A DNA stretch of 64,000 nucleotides from Torreya grandis (GCA_037957365.1 JARHVA010000122.1:1437001-1501000), one strand, 5' to 3'. Positions 1 through 13,169 are shown, counted from the first letter of the stretch. Made by a program: numbers and translations. The notes: generated by a model not told the origin, from the sequence alone.

Positions 1-605
1 ATTAATGCATATTAACAAGTTAATAACACAAGGTCACACTTATTCATGACATGTACATATGAAATACTCATACAACAATGTGGAAAACATGGATCAAATA
101 TAAAGTTCACATGGTTGATTACTTCACACGTCATGAAGGGTTTACACAACATTTAAAAATTCACATGTATGAAGGAACCACATAAGATAGGGTACGCATT
201 CCGATTCAAGTGTTTATGCCAAGGGTATTTTTACATCATAACACATGATACATTTATTGATTATACACAAAAGTCCCAAACTCTCATTAGTCCACCCAAT
301 GACATCAAGTATCCATAAGCTTCCCATAATTATTAATTTAGTTGAAATGCATGGATTTTTTAGCACTTTCATATTATAATACATAGTGCTAATTCACATT
401 TAGATTACATAATGGTTACAATCGTCCATATTTGAATTTTAACTAGTAAAACCTTCCTAATTTTTGCTTATAAATCCACTACTTACGATAAAATAATGTT
501 TCCCAAGCACTAGTCACATTACTTAAAATTTTGCATGGTTACAACTAGTCATGTATAGTGACACATAAGATAAATAATAACTTATAGTTGCTTCACCTAG
601 CTATC

Positions 606-607
<2 letters not shown>

Positions 608-639
<32 letters not shown>
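608..639. repeat. (TA)16 microsatellite
   Basis: Uninterrupted TA dinucleotides over 32 bases, followed by a short ACAC. A simple-sequence repeat with no sign of function. Confidence 0.95.
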
Positions 640-643
<4 letters not shown>

Positions 644-1160
644 ATTACATAAAATTTTATGTTTGACCACAATAAATTCTGTTAAATATTAGAAAAAGAG
701 GTAAGGGTCAACCCTTGACATTTCTATCAATCTATAGAGGACCCAATAGTGCCTCACAAGCATACATTCTATTTCAGATTTCATCAAGGCATAATTTAGT
801 CAATCAAACTAATATTTATAGCTACTGACACAAAAATTATTTACATGCAATAGCTCATTGTTACCTTCACCAAGGTCTATTATCACATTTCTAAAAGGAA
901 AACTTACCTTGGAATAACCTTGCTCAACTATGAGTAGCCTAAACCTATGGACAAATTTTTACTCTTCTTATAGCCATTCATCTAAAAAGTGACATACTAG
1001 TTCTATAGTCTTAGTATTTGAACTCTTTTCAGCAATTTAAATTGGATATTCGGTTCATTGAACAATAAATTACAATAGTCTTATCCAAAGGACCAACAAT
1101 AGTGGTCATAACCACTCACACTTCGTAGTTTATCAATATCTCAAGACACTCCCTCTACAA

Positions 1161-1324
1161 GTGGATAGCTCAAGATATAATGACTTGCCCAGGTAAATCA
1201 GCCTTTTTCACCTTATTTAGCTTTCCAAGTTTGAGTATGTGAGGTAGACTAAGACTACTTAAACAAGGATAGCTCAAGATATAATAACTTATTGAGGTAG
1301 ACTAAGACTACTTAAACAAGGATA
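1161..1324. repeat. Short tandem duplication, period ~53-104 bp
   Basis: A 31-base string beginning GAGGTAGACTAAGACTACTT occurs at 1241-1271 and again at 1294-1324. A second string, GGATAGCTCAAGATATAAT, occurs near 1163 and near 1267. The overlapping arrangement suggests two rounds of local duplication. No coding content. Confidence 0.8.
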
Positions 1325-4300
1325 AACAACAATAAGGGATCCTATAGGGAAGTTTGTTTCCCTTTGATAATATACAGTTTGGGATGTATTGGTGTGTAGT
1401 ACACATGGATAAACTCCAAACTCTATATACAACATTTGTCTTCCATATAGGACCATTCAAGGATCCTTAACCTTGTTTAAGGTCCCTTCTTCTTCATTTG
1501 ATTTTGGTTCAACATTCAAGAAGCATTTATAAATCAATAGCACTATAGGTGATAAGGGTGTTTAAGTAGGTGTTACCCACTAAGATTGCATATCTAAATA
1601 TTGGGTTGGGGTCCTTGCACCCTAAAACCCCTACCATCTAATTCTTGGCCAATTATTGTCTACTTACAGTAATGGTTTACAAACAAAATTCAATTTCAAT
1701 AATAATTTCAGATTCTATGAAATTATTTTACTCAAGGACCAGTTTATCAATTTATTCCCATTTAAAGACAACCATCATTGCATTGATTATATAAAATAAA
1801 CCCAATTTAATTATTATTGTCAAATAATAATTACACCTTGTGAGTTCTAATGCAAATAAATCTTTACATTAATAAGCCATAATCTTATGAGATAATTTAG
1901 AAAATGAATGAAACCATTCAACAAGATGTTAATTTTATCATGGTGAACATTATTATGTAAACTCATAATAATAACTCATCATAATGTTACCCATCAGGAT
2001 AGAACTGAACCTCCAATTTTTGGGTCCTCGCATTAGGTTCTCTTACCACTTAATAACATTTGATTGATTAGATAACACTGGCCAAGTAGTAATAGTATGA
2101 GCATAAAATGTGTAAGAGTTCCATACTAGATCTTATAAGTAACTTTTTCAATCATTTCATAGTGAATAAAAATTAGTTAATGGAACAAGAGGATTTGTCA
2201 ACAATTACACTTTCCATTAATGTAGCTTCTATATCACTAATTACAAAACCGGTGTAAGTATAAATTTAACTTGTCCATGAATGGTAATAATTCACAATGT
2301 AAATTATGCCACCACAACCTTCAAAGGTTGTCTTTGGTACGTAATTAAATGTTATATTTATCATCCACAAGAGCATGTTTATACAACCTTAAACCTCAAT
2401 TATTGATCTGTGACAATCATTATTATTATCTACAAAATAGTCTCATCTAAGCACAAGATTATTGTTTCCAACATACTCACCCATGGGCCAAGTGGATGAT
2501 GACACAAAAATAATTAGAGAAGCCTTTTTTATGTCCATACCAAATTTTCCTTCTCTCAGTGGAGCATATTAAATACAATACATAGTTGTAATTAGTTTTA
2601 CATTATAGTTGATATGCCATACCCATTTAAAATACAAATTGAAAAATAACAAGCTCTATAATTCCATTAGCAACCTAACTAACTACTACATGGTTTGTTA
2701 ATTGAAACATAGTAGTACCAAAAGCGTAGCAAGGACTTATTTAAATTAAACATGTAATAAAATGACCAAGAGTCTATGGTATGAAACAGTTATAACATAA
2801 TTACCAACTACAAGAAGAAACACATACTATAAAATGATTACTTTCATCATAACATCACCAAATGTAAAATAGTGAAGGCATAGTGTAAATTTAGGACATA
2901 TATTATATGGATGTACATGTCCATTATTGTACTCATTAGAATGAAACAAATCATCTAACATGGTTGTAGGTGGTGGGAATCTATAGTTATTGCATTATAA
3001 TCAAATGAAATACATACTAGAAATAACAACCTTACCTTCCATTTCACAGTATTTCCAATTATGTCAAGTACACTTATCATGATATCAAGTGATGTAAAAT
3101 CTAACATATGCATGTAAATGCCTCTTAACATGGTTTTACATAAATTTTATTTCCACCCAAAATAATAAGTGTAAGATACAACCTAATTTTAGTGTTCACC
3201 TCTTACAGAGAACACATTTTTATAAATCTCATGATACATGTTTGTGAGACAAATAATTTAACAATGCCAACCAAATATGAATTATTTCAAATAATTATAG
3301 TAAAAAATCATGATTTAGGGACAACAATGTCCTTATGAGATGCCATAAGATTATAATGCATGTACAATCACATGTTGAATGCAACTAATAGTACTTATAC
3401 AAGAGAGATGAAATTTCATAATTCAATAGCATCTAAATAAAACTATTTCACTAAGAAGAACCATATTAACTTTTTCAAGCAAATTCATAAAAATAAATAT
3501 AATATCCACAATCATCTACCATAATACTTCCAAGCACAAACATCTAAGAAGGAGGAACATAACAATCAACAAGAGACCAATCCACATGCATAATATAATG
3601 AGCCCAACCATACAGTGGCCCTAACCACCCCATCCATCAATGGATGTTTATTTTAGTAGAATATTAAGCAGGAAGGTTGAAGACTCAACAGGGATACTAA
3701 GCCACTGTATGACTCATGTAACAACAACTGAAAAAGTAAGCATTTACAACAATCATAACCCAATGGACAAAATAATATTAAGCAACTCATAGGGATCCTA
3801 ATAGCTCAAGATAACCTTTTGGACATTAGATAAAATTATAGAAATAAATCAAGGTGGATTTGATTACCTACGTTCTAAAAGGGCATGTTTATAACCAAGA
3901 AAATGGTCTAATGCCTCCAAGGGGATATATTCAACAATCAGGTATGGTTTACAATGAGCCTAACTCATTAATCTAAGTTGATTAACATTCAAATGATTCA
4001 ACATTAAAACCAAAGGTAAATGACACGTGTAGCCATCATGGACACTCAATGAACCATAAATCATGTAACAATATTAGTGATGGGTTTCCAAGTTAATGAA
4101 TCTAATAAATGACTATTTAATCAAAGCATGCAATGGCATCCAACATACATGCAATAGAAAACCAATTTAATCATGGTTAATGTACGCTCACTATGATGAA
4201 GTTAAGTCCACTAAAATATGTTTTTGACCAAAATTTTCCTATAATGGGTGTCAAAAAAGGCACCATTGGGTTTTGGATTTCATTTATCATCCAATGCAAC

Positions 4301-4946
4301 CCATAGCTTTCAACCAACTATACACAATCAATAAAAACCTCACCAAAATCCCTAAAATCAAATTTGTTCTTAATTTTGGCAAATCAAATAGAGGTTATAG
4401 GTAGTATTTGGGTAGAGAGAAAAAAAATTGATTTAAGGTTTTTGGGTTCCTCATGGAGTCCGACGACTTCATAAGGAACCCCCAACACCTCTCATAATAA
4501 ATTAATAGTTTTGAAGTAAATAATTCATTCCAATTATCCCTCTAGGCAAATTAATCAAAGCCTTGACCAACCAAGCACAACCAATAATTTTATTTATTTA
4601 TTTAATTATTTTGAAAGGTTTAATAGACAAGAAAATTGAGTTTTTCCTATATAGGGTTTGAATCAATTTTTTTTTTATCACACAAGGAATGAAACTACCC
4701 AAGCTAAGTTTATCATACTCATATTCTACCCAAAACCTTGATCAAGTCGGTTAAAATACATCCATTTATTTTATGCATAAAATTTTCAAATTTTCATTCA
4801 CCAACAAAATATAATATATTTGTAACAAACCCCAAATTTAATTCATCTAATTCATAACATTATAATTGCATGATTCTATCAAACAAAGGAAACCTCCAAA
4901 TTAATTTTGTTTTATTCAACTGCAATTTCACTTACTTAACAAGTAG

Positions 4947-6240
4947 GTGTGTGTTTTTTTCTACTATAATAGAATGAATTATACCTCTATCCATTTTAGC
5001 TTCCTATATTCTTCTCTACTCTACTCTTTTTTTCTTGTCTCATCCCTAAAAATTGGGTGCCCCAAACTTCTGACCTTCTCCTTCTCCATCGACCTCATCT
5101 TCCTTCTCCTCCATGCATCCCCCTCTTCATTTTCCTCCACATGTCCTTTCTTTCATAACCCAGGTCACCACACTCCTTCCTCTCTTCCCCACTCTCTCCT
5201 TCCTTCCTCATTTTTCCCTCTTGTCTCTCCTCTTCCATTTCCCTCTACTTTTTCCTTCATTAGCTCACCTCTCTTCCCCCACAAACCATCATTTTTATTT
5301 TATTATTTTCTTACATATGTCTTAGTATGCTCTTTAATATTTTAAACTCTAAGTGATTAGCATACAAACCACATTATCATTATAACCATCTATAAAATTG
5401 TACCCCCACTTAAATGAATATTGTATGCACCTAAAATCACTCACTTCATTACAGTCAACTAATATTACTATTAGTTGACATTAATTCTGCTTATCTTATT
5501 TTATCCCACTAATTTATCCCATTCCTATTCCATTAATCTAATATCCCCTTTCATTAATCTACATTCACTAACCTTATTCATCCCATCTCTTTATTAATTT
5601 TCTCTAATCTCCCATTATCCTAACCTAATCCTATTTATCTCTTATATGGGAATTTTTAATTCCCATAACCCTACCTAACTACCTACTAGATTACCCCCTA
5701 GGTATTCCTACATCCCTAGGAATCCTAATCCTCATTTAACCACTAATAAACCCCCATCACCTACTAACCTACTCCATAATCCCACTAGCCAATTTTAAAT
5801 TCAAAAATATTCTAACTACCCACCCACCACCCTACACTAGCCTTCCCTAAACCCCTAAAACCTATGGGGAGGTTTCTAGAATTGGAAGATTCTAGAAATC
5901 TTTTCCAACTTAGCCCCTTCCTTTAGAATTTTCCTATTCTAGAGATTTCTATGGAATTAAAAATTCTATGGAAATTTCTCAACCATAGATCTAAAAGGCA
6001 CAAGTTTAAATTTGAGCCCTTGATATTTCCTCTCTTCCTCTATTAAACCAACCTCTCCCTCCACCCTCAAACAATGAAAAAGAATGATAGGGAAACCATG
6101 CCAAAATAATTCTAGAAATCCTAAATCCAATCCATTATCAATCATCCAAAAATCAATCTATCACTTTGTCAATCTGATTCTAAATCATCTACTTGTAAAT
6201 CTTGTAAGGAGGTAACGTAAGGAAAGGGAATTTGGTAAGC
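4947..6240. other. Pyrimidine-rich low-complexity stretch
   Basis: The plus strand is strongly C/T-biased, most extremely at 4990-5330 where runs of TTCCTTC and CTCTCC types dominate. A 132-codon open frame lies over the first part, but its product is almost all Ser, Phe, Leu and Pro, as expected from pyrimidine-only codons, so I do not call a gene. From 5400 to 6200 the bias continues more weakly. It could be part of an old LTR or untranslated region, but no matching second copy is present. Confidence 0.5.
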
Positions 6241-6341
6241 TTATTGTCATTTTGATTTGCTTTATAAATCTTTCCTATTGAGTAGTTTATATTTTGAGTT
6301 AGAATTTGCATTGTTAAATTCATAGTGTGCTCAAAACCATA

Positions 6342-6343
<2 letters not shown>

Positions 6344-6393
<50 letters not shown>
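6344..6393. repeat. (CA)25 microsatellite
   Basis: About 50 bases of uninterrupted CA dinucleotides. Confidence 0.95.
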
Positions 6394-6395
<2 letters not shown>

Positions 6396-6448
6396 ATAAA
6401 CAAATTGATTAAATACCATAACCACAAACAAAACTAATCCCTACTTAA

Positions 6449-6464
6449 GTGTGTGTGTGTGTGT
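6449..6464. repeat. (GT)8 microsatellite
   Basis: Eight GT units, complementary to the CA tract about 55 bases upstream, so the two could pair as a hairpin. Confidence 0.9.
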
Positions 6465-6473
6465 ATTCATATA

Positions 6474-6474
<1 letters not shown>

Positions 6475-6534
<60 letters not shown>
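6475..6534. repeat. (AT)n microsatellite
   Basis: About 60 bases of AT dinucleotides with one C interruption at the left edge; third simple repeat within 200 bases. Confidence 0.95.
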
Positions 6535-6538
<4 letters not shown>

Positions 6539-6540
6539 GT

Positions 6541-7970
6541 GGATATCTTCTCAAAGAGTATGTTTTAGTCAGTGACATTCACCCATGACCTCATAGTTAC
6601 ATCTGAATCAATCAATACTACCTTGAAGGCATGAAGAGATTTGAGATTCATGAGGATAACAATTCAAAAAGGCAAAGACATGGGAAAGGGTTGGTGAAGA
6701 GGATAACCAAGAGTACAATGACAAAACAATAACAATGAAGACATCACAACCAAAGACAAATGACTCAAAAGATCAATATATCATTAATAGAGTTAAACTA
6801 ATAATGATGAGAAAAAGATTAAACTGACTAGTGGCTCTAAGATTCTTGTTTCAATTATTTTACCTATCAGAGTCACATCTGATTGCAAATTAACCTAGTT
6901 ATTGTGTTTACTCTCTTATTAAAGTACCCATCAAACCTAGCTCATTATCTAAGTTCCTACATCCATTAAAATAATACATCAGTAGTATTTCCCTGAGTCA
7001 CAATATCAATAATAATAAATTTTGAATTGAATAGAATAAAAGCATACTAGAACTAATCAACATAATAATCTATATCAATAATGATCTGAATCATAACTAC
7101 TAACAAAGTACCAAAATCCATAATTATAATAACATTAGTAATAATCAGTCATAATGCTAATTAGAACCCAACAAAACATGTTGTTATACTTTATCTAATA
7201 GTTATATAAATGTGCCAATTGGTAGGGTTTAACAAAAATTACATAGGGATTTTTCCTAGGGGCCCTTAAAAAAACTCTGCTACTCATGTCATTTGGACAT
7301 TGGGGCATCCACTTATTTTATCACCTCAAGTTATATTATTTTATGATTATTTTTCATTGTCATATTTAAGTTTATATATTTACACATGCCTTTATCCATG
7401 CTTATATATTTCACATTATACTTGATATGATATGTACTTAACATTTTTTGCTAACATATATATCCAAAGACTAGCATGATATGTTTATGTTGGTTGCTTA
7501 TGTTCCATACTTTCCATTTATGAACTTCCTTGAGTGTTTATCTTTTGCTACATACCCTATTTCAAATTTTGAATATGTCATTGATTATTATATTGACATT
7601 TGAATATGTCATTGTTTTCCTTATGGACATTTGACTAAGTTAATTCCCCTTGATTGTCCAATATTTAAACATGCCTATTGTTTGAGGTCTCCTTGGACCA
7701 TTGTCTTTTGATTTGATTTTAGGTGTTATTATGTGGGTACTTGATTTCTTGTTGAGCTTGTACTATTACTATCTAGATGTTGTCATGATTTACACCATGC
7801 ATCTTAGGATTTGATGTGATCACATACTATGTACCTCATTGCTATATCTACTTTGACATTCTACTCATATACATTACATTATCCATACATAGATTATATA
7901 GTTATCTTATCATTTTGAGATAAGATAACCACTAGTTTATAATTTCCCTCACCTAAAAATTAAGGGAATA
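6541..7970. other. Intergenic DNA, no gene seen
   Basis: AT-rich sequence without a supportable open frame, RNA gene or repeat pair inside the window. Confidence 0.5.
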
Positions 7971-8195
7971 CCAGTAGGGTCATGTCGTAGAGGCATGGTT
8001 TCCACACCTTCACAATTTCAGATTTCAATGGGGGCATGCAAAAAATTCATGACTTATACACTTATTCAATACTCAATATATTCATATTACAATGGGAACA
8101 TGTTATAGAAACATGTTCTCCACACTTACACTAGTTTTTAGATTCTCCAGATTTAGTAGGGGCATGTCATGGTAACATGTCTTCCACACTTACAT
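7971..8195. repeat. Three diverged copies of a ~40 bp motif
   Basis: A motif of the form AGTAGGG.CATGTC.T.G followed by CATG.TTTCCACACTT appears at about 7972-8012, 8091-8130 and 8155-8194. Each copy contains two CATG words about 15 bases apart followed by CCACAC. Copy spacing is irregular (about 120 and 64 bases), so this is an eroded local array. No function is evident. Confidence 0.6.
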
Positions 8196-9102
8196 TCTTT
8201 AAAAATTATCCAAATTATGTAGTTATACGATTCAAATACACATTTGTGGTAACATTATATATATTAATACCATTGTTATACCTAGATTTCAGATTGAGAC
8301 ATATATGAGGTGCATATCCCATACAAAATATAACCTTAAATTTCAAAATCAAATCAGATTTTATATTTCAAATACTTCTATGGACTTTAGCATACACCAT
8401 AATGGACTTTTATGCTTTATTACTGAGTCAATCTACTACAATAGTTGGTTCACTTTTGGAAAATTTGAGGTGATTACACTACTAAATATTACCAATTATA
8501 TAGGATGGATTGATCAAGGCATCCACCCTCATTATATATATAGTTTGAGTTAACTTGGATCACTCACGCTTACCATGTTTTATAATTATGATTGGCTACA
8601 CGATTGAGCTACTCTCAACTATCAAGTGGAAACTCACCTTTTTATCCAAGGTTGCAGACAATTTTCCCTCCAATATTTATATATATTCACTCTCATGTTT
8701 TACAATCATCTTAATCTCAACTCCAAATCTTCACAATAAATCATCTCTTCAAATCAAATTGTCAAAAGACAAGATGGTTGCATCAATACACAGGTGTACT
8801 CCTAACCTTGTTATATTTAATTTAAATCAATTCAAACTCTTTCAATTAAATATGATATGTACTTATTATATGTTGTAACATTATTTTGGTTTCAATGTAG
8901 TCACTATCAAAGCACTCAAGTGGGACTCACGCAAAGACAAAGTATGTTTTACACACCTAGATACATATTTCTTTTCCTTTAAACTAGTAATTTTATTACT
9001 AAATTAAAGGGGAAAATGTAGAATATAAATATGAATTACATATCATCTCATTATTTTAAACTTGTAAAATATCTATCATGGTTGTAACCTTCAATTCCTA
9101 GA
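8196..9102. other. Intergenic DNA, no gene seen
   Basis: Two open frames of 82 and 107 codons (8305-8553 and 8555-8878) lie here, but their products are Asn/Ile/Tyr/Leu-rich without any recognisable motif, as expected in AT-rich DNA. I see nothing else. Confidence 0.5.
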
Positions 9103-9107
9103 CCTTA
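9103..9107. repeat. Left target-site duplication of element B
   Basis: CCTTA immediately precedes the left LTR. The right flank at 23676-23680 is CCTTC, matching at four of five bases, as expected for an old insertion. Confidence 0.55.
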
Positions 9108-10591
9108 TGATGGAGAGGGTTAAGGAAGATCAACTTGTAACTCCTTAAGAAAGAGATAATTATGCCTACAAGCCTTCTTGATTGCAAGTATTAATTAAAT
9201 ATTAATATTTATGTCACAAATAATTATTTTATATTCATTTTATGTTGTTACAACCCTCCATTTTGGGTTACAACTATCATTCCATTTGAAAATGCAAGAA
9301 AATGTAAAATAGGGTTTTCTAGGTCTCATTTACATGCCTACAAACTGAGAATTTGACACAACTTTATATAAATATTTAAAACAAATTTTAAACCAATTTT
9401 AACACTTTATAATAATATTCATACACACTTATACCAAGCTTCATTAATTTTAAAGTGTTAATTTTTAAGATATATTGATTTTTATGTTCAAAACCCTAGC
9501 AGGTCTGAACATAGGCCAAGAGCTATATTTTAAGTAAAATTTGAATTTTGATATATATTTTTAAAATAATTATATTTAATATGTTCTAACCCACCATTAT
9601 CCTCTTCTATAAATTAATTTAGTTCCTTGAAAAATCTTGAAAGATGATAAAAAATTATTTTATATGATTGTAAAAGACCTTTTCTTGACTATGTAGAAAT
9701 AATAAGCTAGAATGCACTAGAAATTTAAATTATTAAGATATTTTTTGAATATTTTAAATTTTAAAACCTTTGTATTACATTTATCTTGCCTTTTCATACA
9801 AAATTTTCACCAAAAAAATCTTGCAATGTGATATAAGAATGTTTTTCGTCACTGATAAACCCTCTTTCTTTCCTGTAACAGACATTTATTGTCTTCTCAA
9901 GCTTGCAACATAAAAAATACCCTTATATAAAAAATATATAAATTCAAAATCAAAATAAACAATAATTACACATGACATATAATTAAACTAAATCATATAA
10001 TTAAAAAATGCATTTTTTCATTTTCTTTGATGTAAAAATATTACACAACCTTCCCAAAAACCCTGCTTTTCTAAACTTCACTCATTTTTTTCTCAATCTA
10101 TTGAAATTTTCTTGTTATTTATCTTATTTTTTATCCTTATCACATTTAATAATCCATTAAATTAATTCTCCACTCATTCTCCCTTCTTCTCCCCCAATCT
10201 CCTAAACTCTCTCAAACTATCTAACTAACTAAGAAAACTCAACCTAAGTCTTAACATTAGTTGAATTTTACATGGTCAATTATAAACAAAAACCTTATAC
10301 CTATTCCAAGATATATATAAGACCTCAATTTACCCCTTAAATAATTATCATGGTCTTTTTTTAGACTAGAAGATGAGAAATACCCTTCAAATGCTCTTTT
10401 CAAATTCAAATTTTTAAAAAGATAGTTTTGGTAGGAAAATTGAAAACAAGCTAAAATGGACAAACTTTGGAATGCTATAAATTTTAAAACCTCATCCTAA
10501 ATGAATAAAAAATAACTCCTAACCCTAACTAAATCCAAAACCAAAATGAAAACAACAAAAATGAGTCTTATAAGCCTATGTTCCTACATCA
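9108..10591 (-). repeat. 3' LTR of element B
   Basis: This 1,484-base block pairs with 22272-23675. Long stretches match with scattered substitutions, for example GTTACAACT.TCATTCCA and GAAAATGCAAGAAAATGTAAAA. A by-eye count in the first ~210 bases gives roughly 28 differences (about 13%), partly from small rearranged patches. A 68-codon minus-strand frame at 10257-10463 has a partner at 23362-23550 with a similar product; this reflects LTR homology and is not a gene. Confidence 0.85.
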
Positions 10592-10806
10592 GGATCCTTG
10601 AGTTTAAAAGTATTCATGAGATCCAACTCATGAGGTCTTCAATGTTGTTTCAATTCATCCTTAATCATGATATAATATTGATCCATGTCAATGTTTTATT
10701 TTAAAACCCTTATCCAAAAAAAATTAGATATTATTCTTCCTTAATTGGTTGTAATTGAGCGTTCACCTACATATATCATTAAGAACCAACTTGTTCCCAT
10801 GCTCTA

Positions 10807-10994
10807 TCACACTCTTGTCTCTAAATTAGCTTGAATACCACCCACTTTGGCTAAAACATCAACGCAAACCAATTTTCCAATCACCTCTACCATATCAATC
10901 ACTTGGTCAACTTCTTCACTCTGCTTCTCATACCAATGAACATGATGGACCACTCCACACTTAGTCCTTATCTTTGTTATCATATCCTTGGTTG
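10807..10994 (-). pseudogene. Element B 3' coding remnant, unrecognised (first half across the A insertion)
   Basis: A minus-strand open frame continues from 10994 down to 10807. It reads through what was originally contiguous with 20053-20300: removing element A and one copy of GGTTG keeps a frame open across the junction. The product includes CGVVHHVHWYEKQSEEVDQV and has no motif I recognise. It is not a clear chromodomain or integrase tail. It lies where the 3' end of pol or an extra gene would be, shortly before the 3' LTR. It may be a captured or element-specific sequence. Confidence 0.4.
10990..10994. repeat. Left target-site duplication of element A
   Basis: GGTTG, repeated exactly at 20048-20052 just after the right LTR. 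The host sequence is element B. Confidence 0.9.
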
Positions 10995-11159
10995 TGTTGT
11001 TCCCAAAATCTATCACTCATTTTGGGACAACATATGAACTATTTTGGTTCAATAGACCAAAATCCTCTCTTCCCTTTTCAAAATTTATTTAGAGCATTCA
11101 AATTCTACATTATTCAAGCTTTTTCAAATTTCTACAGACTCTGCAGGCTTGAAATTAGC

Positions 11160-12665
11160 AACTTCAACAGGTTCAATGGCTTTAATAGGTAAATTCTCTC
11201 TAAGGAGCAAGTTTCTAGCACTTAGGAAATTTCAAGATCGGTTCAACGCCTTGGCTCAATCAAAATGTTCATTGGCAATCTTATAAGCAAGGATTGAACC
11301 ATTGAACCATTGACCTGATGAACCTTGAACCATTTTGGTTCAACGGGTTCAAAGGTTCAACGTCGTCAACAAGCTTAAAGAGTTAATCACTTTCACAAAA
11401 GTTCATCAAGTTCAAATGCTTCAAGGTTCAATGGCTTCAAGACACTTAGTGAAAAGAAGAAGGCTTGAACCATTGAACCTTGAACCATTTTGGTTCAAAA
11501 GTGCAATGGGTTCAATGGTTCAATGCGCGATTGGTTCAAGCGGTCAAAAGACTTAGCCAAAACAAAGAGATTGAACTGATTGAACCATTGAACCATTGAA
11601 CCAAAGTTGGTTCAATCAGTCAGTTCAATCAGTAGGTTCAAGGGACTACCCCAAAGCCAAAAGGAACAAGTGCCCTTATATAGGGTAGTGAACCAAGGCC
11701 AAGTGCCCTTGCGGAGGGCAGTGAGCAAAAGCGGACAAAGTTGGAATTCCTTCAGAAAAATGACTAAGGCCGAAAGAAAAGAATTCCCTCAAAATTTTTG
11801 TCTAAGGAAATGACTAAGTGAAGGAATTGTTGGAATTCCTTCAAGAATATTTTCATCAAAAAATTGATAAGGCAAAGGTGAATTCTTTCAGACAAAATGT
11901 CTAAAGGAATTCCTTCGGACTTTTGTCTAAAGGAAAAGCCCAAAAGCAAAAACTCGGCAAAAAACTGACTAAATCAAGCCAAGGAAAGATTTCCTTCAGA
12001 CAAATTGTCTAAAGGAAATCAAGGATAAAGTCCACTGAAAAAACAAAAGTTTGTTGAAGAAACAAAATTCCGTCGAAGAAACAAAAGTCCGTCGAACGAA
12101 TTAAAGCCCGAAGGATCCCAAAGGATAGGTACTCTTGCAGAGGGCTCTCAGCACCAAGAAAAAGGACCTTTCCCAAAGCCCAAAGGGACACCTTCCCTTC
12201 GAGACGTTCCAAAGGATGGATAAATATGCAAAAAAAAGCTTCTAAAGACTGCCAAAAAATGGCTACAAAGAATGAACCATTGAATCGTTGAACCATTGAA
12301 CCTTGAACCAAATGGTTCAACGAGTTCAAAGGTTCAAAGGTTCAACTAGTTCAATGAAGATCAAGGGAATTAGAAAGATAAATAAAGTAATGAGACAAAT
12401 GATGAACCAATGAACCGATTGAACCTTGAACTGAAAGAGTTCAAAGTTCAATGGTTCACAGGTTCAATAGTTCAAAGGAAGATCCAGACAAAAGGAAAAA
12501 AACAAATGGAAGATTCCAGAGACGGTTCAAAGGGATGGTTTAAGCAAAGAACAAGGAAGCGATTAAACTAGGGAGCTCAAAAAGATCATCTGAATCATTG
12601 AAACAATGAATCGATGAACTTTCACAGGTTCAAAGGTTCATGGTTTAACATGGTTCAAACAGCCA
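11160..12665. repeat. GGTTCAA / TTGAACC word cluster in the 5' LTR of A
   Basis: By eye there are about thirty exact copies of GGTTCAA or its complement TTGAACC, often in runs such as TTGAACCATTGAACCTTGAA. Complementary words alternate in both orientations, so the RNA could fold into many alternative stems. The same cluster is at about 17300-18760 in the 3' LTR, with changes in spacing. Confidence 0.85.
11993..12017. repeat. LTR hairpin of the TCCTTCAGACAAA type
   Basis: An inverted repeat pairs TCCTTCAGACA with TGTCTAAAGGA around a short AT loop, with one mismatch. Related copies lie at about 11880-11935 and in the 3' LTR at about 17970-18000 and 18063-18115. Close relatives occur in the LTRs of element C at about 43690-43830. 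Confidence 0.65.
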
Positions 12666-13157
12666 GCAGCCATTGACGGCCCCACGAATGTCAATTTTAA
12701 GGTAATGGAATATCCATTAGTTTTTTAATATGGCATGGAACATGAAGAATAAATAAAGTGACCAGATAAAAAGAGAGCCTGAGAGCTCAAATTGCTACAG
12801 GGAAGAGACAACAATACAAAAGGATCAAAAATATCTTCAAGGGAGTTATTTCCAGTAGGTGAAACAGTGGATCAAGTGGTCATCTAAGCACACCAAATCA
12901 AGGACGCAACCTATTTTTCTTCCATGAAGTGATGGCAAATTGGATAGCTATGAAAACATCAAAAAAAGGACCAAAAAACTCATGCTAAGGAGGAGACATA
13001 TAAGATGGATGGGCATGCCATAGTCAAGGGAATGCACTGTTCCAAGCATGGCCCTCCAGACAGAACTGAAAATGCATTCAAGGACTATAGCATGGGCCAT
13101 CCCATGGAAAAGAGTGCCAAGCCTTGCTTGGCTACTATATATTATAATTTCTCTCAT

Positions 13158-13169
13158 TATGCAAAAGGG
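13158..13169 (+). promoter_or_regulatory. Damaged TATA-like box in the 5' LTR of A
   Basis: The 3' LTR reads TATATAAAAGGG at 19260; here the aligned sequence is TATGCAAAAGGG, differing at two adjacent bases. If this was the element promoter, the upstream copy is impaired. Prediction from sequence alone. Confidence 0.35.

Larger units (their letters stand above)
1..4946. other. AT-rich intergenic DNA, no gene seen
   Basis: No open frame on either strand resembles a known protein, and stop codons are dense throughout. The stretch holds one AT microsatellite and one short tandem duplication, listed separately. It may be very old, unrecognisable transposon sequence. I see nothing else in it. Confidence 0.6.

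Noticed and set aside
4947..5345. 132-codon plus-strand open frame
   Set aside because: The product is nearly all Ser/Phe/Leu/Pro from a pyrimidine-only strand; there is no motif or signal of selection.
8305..8878. Two adjacent frames of 82 and 107 codons
   Set aside because: Low-information Asn/Ile/Leu/Tyr composition typical of AT-rich DNA; no homology-like motif.
10257..10463. Minus-strand frame with a homologous partner at 23362-23550, suggesting a conserved small gene
   Set aside because: Both lie at the same place in the two LTRs of element B, so similarity is explained by LTR duplication.
10807..10994. Considered as a chromodomain at the end of element B pol
   Set aside because: The aromatic residues and WxxY/E-x-x-TWE pattern of chromodomains are not seen; left as unrecognised.
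11160..12665. GGTTCAA words considered as tRNA gene B boxes or tRNA-derived SINEs
   Set aside because: The B-box consensus GGTTCGANNCC is not matched, and no A boxes or cloverleaf arms accompany the words.
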